Origin: Segeticoccus rhizosphaerae
GTDB lineage: Bacteria > Actinomycetota > Actinomycetes > Actinomycetales > Dermatophilaceae
Assembly: GCF_009192725.1 (NCBI RefSeq)
Contig: NZ_VOHR01000006.1
Location: forward strand, 1-37,377
Length of the DNA stretch: 37,377 nt
Direction of reading: 5' to 3'
Shown here piece after piece: positions 32,532 to 37,377 of this stretch; positions within the stretch are counted from its first letter, which is position 1; each line of letters opens with the position of its first letter. The notes beneath the pieces are model-generated. The model was not told the DNA's origin. It did no database searches and worked only from the letters and a program-made list of their open reading frames with translations. A program made the position numbers and the translations under genes.

Positions 32532-34031
32532 ATGGGTGAGGACGGCGTCAACTTCCCCGGCGGCCGGCACGGTCGGAGCAGCACGGAGACCGGGAAGCGG
32601 GTCCTGCGGGCGGCGGTGACCCCGGTCGACGACTCGCTCGCCGACCGATTCGCGAGCGAAGAGAACTGGCGCCGCGGGTATCCCCGCCACTTCGAGGCGC
32701 TCACCGTCCTCGAGGCGGGCTCCGCGGAGACGGCGATGACCGTGGCGCGGGCCGGTCTCGCCGAGGCCGCGCAGAGCTTCGTCCACGTGACCGGCGAGCA
32801 GGAGCACCCACTCGGACACGCGGTGTCGGTCCGCGAGCCGCGACTGTCCACGGTGGAGGTGGTGGGAGGGGGGATCCGACGTCCCGTCCTCGAGGTGCCC
32901 TATCGCGGCGAGCTGCTCACCGGCCACAGGTTGCTCCGCCAGCTGGACGACTGGGTCGGGCGCGGCATCACCGAGCCGTCCTTCCGAGAGGCGGTCGGAT
33001 CGGTCGTGCGCCACCCGGAGTGGCTGGACCTGTCCGATCGCACCTTCGCGCTGGTGGGCGCCGGATCCGCCATGGGGCCGTTGTCCGACCTGCTGGCCTG
33101 GGGTGCGCACGTCGCCGCGATCGACCTGCCTCGTCCGCGGGTCTGGGAGCGGATCGTCCGCACCGCACGCGCCTCGGCCGGGCGGCTGTCGGTTCCGGTG
33201 CGCGGGGGCGGCGCCCCATCAGGCGACGCCCTCGTCGAGCATGCGGGAGCCGACCTGCTGACCGAGGCCGGGGCGGTGGTCGACTGGCTGACGGGGTTGC
33301 CGGGCCCGTTGACGGTGGGCAACTACGGGTATGCCGACGGGGCGCTCTTCGTGCGCCTCACCATGGCCTTCGACACGGTCCTGACGGAGTTGGCGGCGCG
33401 GCGCGACGATCTGTCGCTCGCCTACCTCGCGACCCCGTCGGACGTCTTTCTCGTGCCGTTGGCCGCGGTGCAGGAGTCGCAGCGCCGCCACCGGGCGCTG
33501 CGGCCGTCCCCCTTGGCGGCGCGGGCGGTGCACAGGGCTTCCGGGGGACGGGTGCTGCGACCCAACTTCACCAGCGAAGCCGTCCTGGAGACCGCGGCCG
33601 GCCGATACGGGCTGGTCAACGCCATGATCACCGACCAGGGACAGAACTACGCGCTGGCCAAGCGGTTGCAGCGCTGGCGGCTGATGCTGGCTCGGGCCGA
33701 CGGGATGCTGACGTCGGTGCACGTGGCCCCGCCGACCCGCACGGCGTCCGTGCACTCGAACCCTGTCATGGAGCAGCGCCAGCGGCTGACCGCTCGGCTC
33801 GGCATCGAGACCTTCGACGCCGACACCTCCCGCGCACTGGCCGCAGCCGTCCTCGTGCACGACCTGCGCAACCCCGCCTCAGCGGCCAACCCCGCCGTCC
33901 CGCTCGCGCACCCGCACGAGAGCTTCATGGCTGCGGCGAACCCGGGCGGCCGCTGGCGGGTCCCGCTCGAGCCCGGCAGCGCGCTGCCCGTCCTGGAGTG
34001 GCTCTCCAGGATTCCCGGGATGCATCGGTAG
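32532..34031 (+). CDS. Uncharacterised protein with Rossmann-like motif
   Basis: Protein of 499 residues that I do not recognise. The middle has a dinucleotide-like glycine loop, ALVGAGSAMGPLSDLLAWGAHVAAID (glycines 176, 178, 182; Asp198 after beta2), suggesting NAD(P) or SAM binding. The N-terminal 170 residues include HFEALTVLEAGSAETAMTVAR and EVPYRGELLTGHRLLRQLDDW. The C-terminal third has NFTSEAVLETAAGRYGLVNAMITDQGQNYALAKRLQRWR, followed by VAPPTRTASVHSN. No signal peptide or membrane helix is evident. ATG 32532 has AAGGAG at eight bases. It diverges from an alpha/beta hydrolase across 167 bp and lies beside lipid-storage genes, so a role in fatty aldehyde/alcohol or wax metabolism is one guess, with no direct support. 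Confidence 0.8.
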   Translation: MGEDGVNFPGGRHGRSSTETGKRVLRAAVTPVDDSLADRFASEENWRRGYPRHFEALTVLEAGSAETAMTVARAGLAEAAQSFVHVTGEQEHPLGHAVSVREPRLSTVEVVGGGIRRPVLEVPYRGELLTGHRLLRQLDDWVGRGITEPSFREAVGSVVRHPEWLDLSDRTFALVGAGSAMGPLSDLLAWGAHVAAIDLPRPRVWERIVRTARASAGRLSVPVRGGGAPSGDALVEHAGADLLTEAGAVVDWLTGLPGPLTVGNYGYADGALFVRLTMAFDTVLTELAARRDDLSLAYLATPSDVFLVPLAAVQESQRRHRALRPSPLAARAVHRASGGRVLRPNFTSEAVLETAAGRYGLVNAMITDQGQNYALAKRLQRWRLMLARADGMLTSVHVAPPTRTASVHSNPVMEQRQRLTARLGIETFDADTSRALAAAVLVHDLRNPASAANPAVPLAHPHESFMAAANPGGRWRVPLEPGSALPVLEWLSRIPGMHR

Positions 34032-34034
34032 GCT
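34029..34034 (+). promoter_or_regulatory. -10 element for the DUF4234 gene
   Basis: TAGGCT overlaps the stop of the preceding gene and lies 36 bp before ATG 34071. The same hexamer is used at 8955-8960. The leader contains AAGG seven bases before the start. No -35 is clear. Confidence 0.35.
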
Positions 34035-34070
34035 GCCTCCTTCGAGGACCAGACCGAGCAAGGTGCCGCC

Positions 34071-34625
34071 ATGACCGATGTGCCGAACCGACCCCCCGAC
34101 CCGCCGGATGAGCCGGCAGCGGGTGACCCTTACTCCCAGGGCTATCCGCCGGCCCAGGGCCACCCGCCCGTTCCGGCCTACCCAACGGCCCAGGGCTACC
34201 CGCCCCCGCCGCCCGGCTACGGCGCGGCGCCGGTCATGCCCTCGGGCTACGCGGCGCCGTCCGGCCAGGTGGGACACGTGCGGGGCACCGGCCTGTGCAT
34301 CCTGCTGTGCTTCGTCACCCTCGGCATCTACAGCCTCTACTGGTTCTACGTCACCCACGAGGAGATGAAGCGGCACAGCGGCCAGGGCCTCGGCGGCCCG
34401 CTCGCCCTCGTCATCGCGTTCTTCATCGGCATCGTGATGCCCTACCTCACCTCCAACGAGGTCGGCGAGCTCTACGCCCGCCGCGGGCAGCACCCGCCGG
34501 TGAGCGGTTTGACCGGCCTCTGGTACTTCCCCGGTGTGTTCCTCGTGATCGGTCCGATCGTCTGGTTCGTCAAGACCAACAAGGCCCTCAACGCCTACTG
34601 GCGATCGCTGGGGGCCGTGGGCTGA
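34071..34625 (+). CDS. DUF4234 membrane protein with Pro/Gly/Tyr-rich N-terminus
   Basis: Protein of 184 residues. Residues 1-65 are disordered, rich in Pro, Gly and Tyr with repeated QGYPP/QGHPP-type units. The rest is a DUF4234-like domain: RGTGLCILLCFVTLGIYSLYWFY (first helix), a second helix near LALVIAFFIGIVMPYL, and a third ending WFVKTNKALNAYW. The function of the domain is unknown. Pro/Tyr-rich cytoplasmic tails of this sort are common on actinobacterial membrane proteins and may mediate self-association (inference). It is followed by a promoter/hairpin region and mrpA. Confidence 0.85.
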   Translation: MTDVPNRPPDPPDEPAAGDPYSQGYPPAQGHPPVPAYPTAQGYPPPPPGYGAAPVMPSGYAAPSGQVGHVRGTGLCILLCFVTLGIYSLYWFYVTHEEMKRHSGQGLGGPLALVIAFFIGIVMPYLTSNEVGELYARRGQHPPVSGLTGLWYFPGVFLVIGPIVWFVKTNKALNAYWRSLGAVG

Positions 34626-34672
34626 GCCCCGGGCCGACGTTCCCGCCGCACTGTGACGCGCCGACACCCCCG

Positions 34673-34700
34673 TATGATCGGCGCTACCCCCGGTAGCGCC
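34673..34700 (+). promoter_or_regulatory. -10 element with a 9-bp perfect hairpin over the transcription start
   Basis: TATGAT (34673-34678) is a near-consensus -10. GGCGCTACC (34680-34688) pairs perfectly with GGTAGCGCC (34692-34700) around CCC, and is followed by a T/G-rich run to 34712. It may be the terminator of the DUF4234 gene (stop 55 bp upstream), a repressor site over +1 of mrpA, or both. The mrpA leader from here would be about 87 nt. Confidence 0.5.
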
Positions 34701-34771
34701 TCGTGTTGTTTGTCGGTGGGTGACGCCGCGAATCCGACGCCGCTCGGCCACGACGAACACGAGGAGTGGAG

Positions 34772-37377
34772 ATGATCACGCTCCTCGTCGCCCACGTCGT
34801 CCTCGCCGCGGCGGCACCAGCTCTCGTCCGCTGGTGGGGGAGCCGGGCGTTCATCGTCCTGGCGGCGCCGCCTGCCGCGGCCGCAGTATGGGCGCTCACC
34901 CAGACGTCGACCGTCCTGGCCGGACGCCCACCGACCTTCCGCGCCGACTGGGTGCCATCGCTCGGCATGCAGCTGTCCTTCCGGCTGGACACCCTGTCCT
35001 GGCTGCTCACCCTCGTGGTCGGCGCGATCGGGGCGCTGGTCCTGCTCTACTGCGCGCACTACTTCGAGGACGACGAGCCGGGCCTCGGCGGCTTCGCGGC
35101 ATCGCTGACCGGTTTCGCCGGGGCCATGCTCGGGCTGGTGACCAGCGACGACCTGCTGGTGCTCTACGTGTTCTGGGAGCTGACCACGGTCCTGTCCTAC
35201 CTGCTGATCGGCCACCGGGCGGGCAGCTCGGTCAGCAGGTCGGCGGCCACCCAGGCCCTCGTCGTCACGACCGCCGGTGGGCTCGCCATGCTCGTGGGCA
35301 TCGTGCTGCTCGGCCAGGACGCCGGCACCTACCGGATCTCCGAGCTGGTCGCCGACCCGCCCACAGGACCGCTGGCGACCGCCGCGGTGGTCCTGCTGCT
35401 CCTCGGCGCGGTGAGCAAGTCCGCGCTGGTGCCGTTCCACTTCTGGCTGCCCGGTGCGATGGCCGCGCCGACTCCCGTGAGCGCCTACCTGCACGCCGCC
35501 GCGATGGTCAAGGCCGGGGTCTACCTCGTGGCACGCCTGGCCCCGGCCTTCAGCGACGTGCCGCTCTGGCGCCTGGTGGTGCTCGTGCTCGGCGGTGCCA
35601 CCATGCTGATCGGCGGCTGGCGGTCGCTGCGCCAGCACGACCTCAAGCTGCTGCTCGCCTACGGCACCGTCAGCCAGCTGGGCTACCTGACCATCCTGGC
35701 CGGTTACGGCACCCGGGTAGCCGCGCTGGCGGCGCTGACCGTCCTGGTGGGCCACGCGTTGTTCAAGTCATGCCTGTTCCTGGTCGTCGGCACGATCGAC
35801 CACAGTGCGCACACGCGTGACGTGCGGGAGCTGTCGGGGCTCGGGCGCCGTATGCCTTGGCTCGCCGGGACCGCGGTGGTCGCTGCCGCGTCCATGGTCG
35901 GGTTGCCCCCGATGATCGGCTTCGTGGGCAAGGAGACCGCATACACCTCCATGCTGCCCGGGCACGGGGCCGGACCGGATGGCGACTGGCCGGTCCTCGT
36001 GGTCCTGGTGGCGGGGTCCGTGCTCACCTTCGCCTACGGCGCGCGATTTTGCTGGGGCGCCTTCCGGTCGGTGCGCGGCCGGGCGCCGACCCCGCTGCAC
36101 CGGCCGGCCGGGCTCCTGGTGGGAGTGCCGGTGCTGCTCGCGGCCGCCGGTGTGGTGGCCGGCGCCCTGTCCGGGCTCGGCGAACGCTACCTGCACGCCT
36201 ACACCGAGGCGTGGCCGCAGGCCCGGCACACGGTGCACCTGGGCCTGTGGCACGGACTGTCGACGCAGCTGCTGCTGTCCGCCGTCACCGTCGCGCTCGG
36301 GGCTGCGCTGTTCTGGCAGCGGTCACGCGTCGAGGTGCTGCAACGGACCGCGCCTGCGGTTCCCAGCGCGGACGCCGCCTACCGCGGTCTGATGCGTGGA
36401 CTCGACCGGGCCTCACTGGAGGTCACCGGGGCGTTCCAGCGCGGCTCGCTCCCGCTCTCTCTCGGCCTGATCCTGCTGGTGCTGGTCGTCCTTCCGGCCG
36501 TGGGCCTGGCCGGCGCCGCCTGGCCCGATCAGATCCGCTGGGGGGACAGCCCGGTTCAGGTGGCCGTGGCGGTCGTCATCGCGGCGGCCGCCTTCTTCAC
36601 CACCCGGGCCCGGCGCCGGCTGCGCGCGGTCTTCCTCGTGAGCGTGACCGGCTACGGCACCGCGATGCTGTTCCTGCTGCACGGCGCCCCGGACCTCGCG
36701 CTCACCCAGGTGCTCGTCGAGACCGTGTCCATCGTGGTCTTCGTCCTGGTGCTCCGGCGACTGTCGGGCAAGTTCAACGACGACCCCAGCCTGCGGACCC
36801 GGCGGCTGCGGGGCCTGCTCGGCGTCGGCGTCGGCGTGGTCACGACCTGCATGGCCCTCGTCGCGGTGGCGGCGCGCACCGCCGAGCCCATGACGGCCGA
36901 GTTTGCCAAGGGCGCAGTGGAGTTCGGCGGTGGCAACAACATCGTCAACGTGACCCTCGTGGACATCCGGGCCTGGGACACCATGGGGGAGCTGTCCGTG
37001 GTCCTGGTCGCCGCGACCGGGGTGGCAAGCCTGATCTTCCTGCGCGAGGACGCCCTCTCGGTGAGCCGGCGCCTCGTTGCCAACGCCCGGTCCCTGCGTC
37101 GCACGCACGCCTCGCTCGGCGGCAACGAGGGCAGCCCCTGGCTCGCCGAGGGTTCGGCGATGCCTCCGGAACGGCGCTCGGTGCTCTTCGAGGTGGTCAC
37201 CCGGCTGATCTTCCACACCATCATCCTGTGGTCCCTCTACCTGCTCTTCTCCGGCCACAACCACCCCGGCGGCGGTTTCGCGGCCGGGCTGGTCGCCGGT
37301 CTCGCGCTCGCCGTCCGCTACCTGGCCGGCGAGCGCGACGAGCTGCGCGCCGCCGCGCCGATCATGCCCGGCCTGCT
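34772..37377 (+). CDS. mrpA: Na+/H+ antiporter subunit A (MrpA-type), 3' end outside window
   Basis: The frame is open from ATG 34772 (GGAG close upstream) to the window end, 868 codons without a stop. It is a NuoL/MrpA-like multi-span proton-translocating subunit. Landmarks are LVLYVFWELTTVLSYLLIGH with the conserved Glu, and SKSALVPFHFWLPGAMAAPTPVSAYLHAAAMVKAGVYL with the conserved Lys and His. Near the window end FSGHNHPGGGFAAGLVAGL matches an MrpB-type domain fused at the C-terminus, as is usual for long MrpA. The rest of an mrp operon should follow. It exports Na+ against H+ for pH and salt homeostasis. The alternative, a respiratory complex I subunit, is disfavoured by the MrpB part. 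Confidence 0.93.
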   Translation, partial: MITLLVAHVVLAAAAPALVRWWGSRAFIVLAAPPAAAAVWALTQTSTVLAGRPPTFRADWVPSLGMQLSFRLDTLSWLLTLVVGAIGALVLLYCAHYFEDDEPGLGGFAASLTGFAGAMLGLVTSDDLLVLYVFWELTTVLSYLLIGHRAGSSVSRSAATQALVVTTAGGLAMLVGIVLLGQDAGTYRISELVADPPTGPLATAAVVLLLLGAVSKSALVPFHFWLPGAMAAPTPVSAYLHAAAMVKAGVYLVARLAPAFSDVPLWRLVVLVLGGATMLIGGWRSLRQHDLKLLLAYGTVSQLGYLTILAGYGTRVAALAALTVLVGHALFKSCLFLVVGTIDHSAHTRDVRELSGLGRRMPWLAGTAVVAAASMVGLPPMIGFVGKETAYTSMLPGHGAGPDGDWPVLVVLVAGSVLTFAYGARFCWGAFRSVRGRAPTPLHRPAGLLVGVPVLLAAAGVVAGALSGLGERYLHAYTEAWPQARHTVHLGLWHGLSTQLLLSAVTVALGAALFWQRSRVEVLQRTAPAVPSADAAYRGLMRGLDRASLEVTGAFQRGSLPLSLGLILLVLVVLPAVGLAGAAWPDQIRWGDSPVQVAVAVVIAAAAFFTTRARRRLRAVFLVSVTGYGTAMLFLLHGAPDLALTQVLVETVSIVVFVLVLRRLSGKFNDDPSLRTRRLRGLLGVGVGVVTTCMALVAVAARTAEPMTAEFAKGAVEFGGGNNIVNVTLVDIRAWDTMGELSVVLVAATGVASLIFLREDALSVSRRLVANARSLRRTHASLGGNEGSPWLAEGSAMPPERRSVLFEVVTRLIFHTIILWSLYLLFSGHNHPGGGFAAGLVAGLALAVRYLAGERDELRAAAPIMPGL

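Noticed and set aside
34772-37377. Complex I subunit NuoL as an alternative for the truncated gene
   Set aside because: The MrpB-like FSGHNHPGGGFAAGL segment near the window end is not found in NuoL.

Overview
The window is high-GC DNA packed with short-spaced, often overlapping genes on both strands. It carries a mycothiol-dependent type of maleylpyruvate isomerase, two wax ester synthase/diacylglycerol acyltransferases, GTG/TTG starts, GTGA/ATGA stop-start overlaps and at least two probable leaderless mRNAs. Together these point to a chromosomal segment of an actinomycete, probably a Micrococcales/Intrasporangiaceae-like organism (the family is an inference). I see no phage, insertion sequence, CRISPR array, tRNA or rRNA. 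The content is catabolic and storage metabolism.

Region by region. (1) 1-4567: the 3' end of an aldehyde dehydrogenase gene and an SDR oxidoreductase (+), converging on a choline-dehydrogenase-like GMC oxidoreductase and a betaine-aldehyde-dehydrogenase-like gene (-). (2) 4735-8625: a tightly coupled ABC importer operon (lipoprotein receptor, two permeases, ATPase), divergent from the betA/betB-like pair across a dyad-rich 167-bp region. It may import the quaternary amine or other small amine/alcohol that the pair oxidises. (3) 8636-12091: small housekeeping genes (YciI-like, a one-helix membrane peptide, DUF2237, HIT) and a 650-residue Aquifex-type aconitase.

(4) 12140-18731: a complete 3-hydroxybenzoate/gentisate route in two blocks. 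3-Hydroxybenzoate 6-hydroxylase, maleylpyruvate isomerase and fumarylpyruvate hydrolase form one minus-strand operon with a divergent IclR regulator. Gentisate 1,2-dioxygenase lies 2.66 kb away, beyond a DUF445 protein and an XRE regulator. The products, fumarate and pyruvate, enter central metabolism. (5) 18851-24435: a MarR regulator divergent from an SDR - amidohydrolase - MaoC hydratase - acyl-CoA dehydrogenase - IclR cluster. This resembles an uncharacterised beta-oxidation-like pathway without an adjacent thiolase.

(6) 24449-32364: a neutral-lipid neighbourhood with two WS/DGAT enzymes flanking a phasin-like small protein, an acyl-CoA synthetase, an MHS-type MFS transporter and an alpha/beta hydrolase. 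The second WS/DGAT ends in five 11-residue Lys/Ala/Pro/Ser repeats that look like a histone-H1 or heparin-binding tail. (7) 32532-37377: a 499-residue protein of unknown function with a Rossmann-like motif, a DUF4234 membrane protein, and the first 868 codons of an MrpA-type Na+/H+ antiporter subunit cut by the window end.

The least explained items are the repeat-tailed WS/DGAT beside the phasin-like gene and its TGCGTAGT-repeat promoter, the 499-residue unknown protein, the amidohydrolase-containing CoA operon, and several strong dyads at transcription starts. All functional calls come from reading motifs by eye; no database search was possible.
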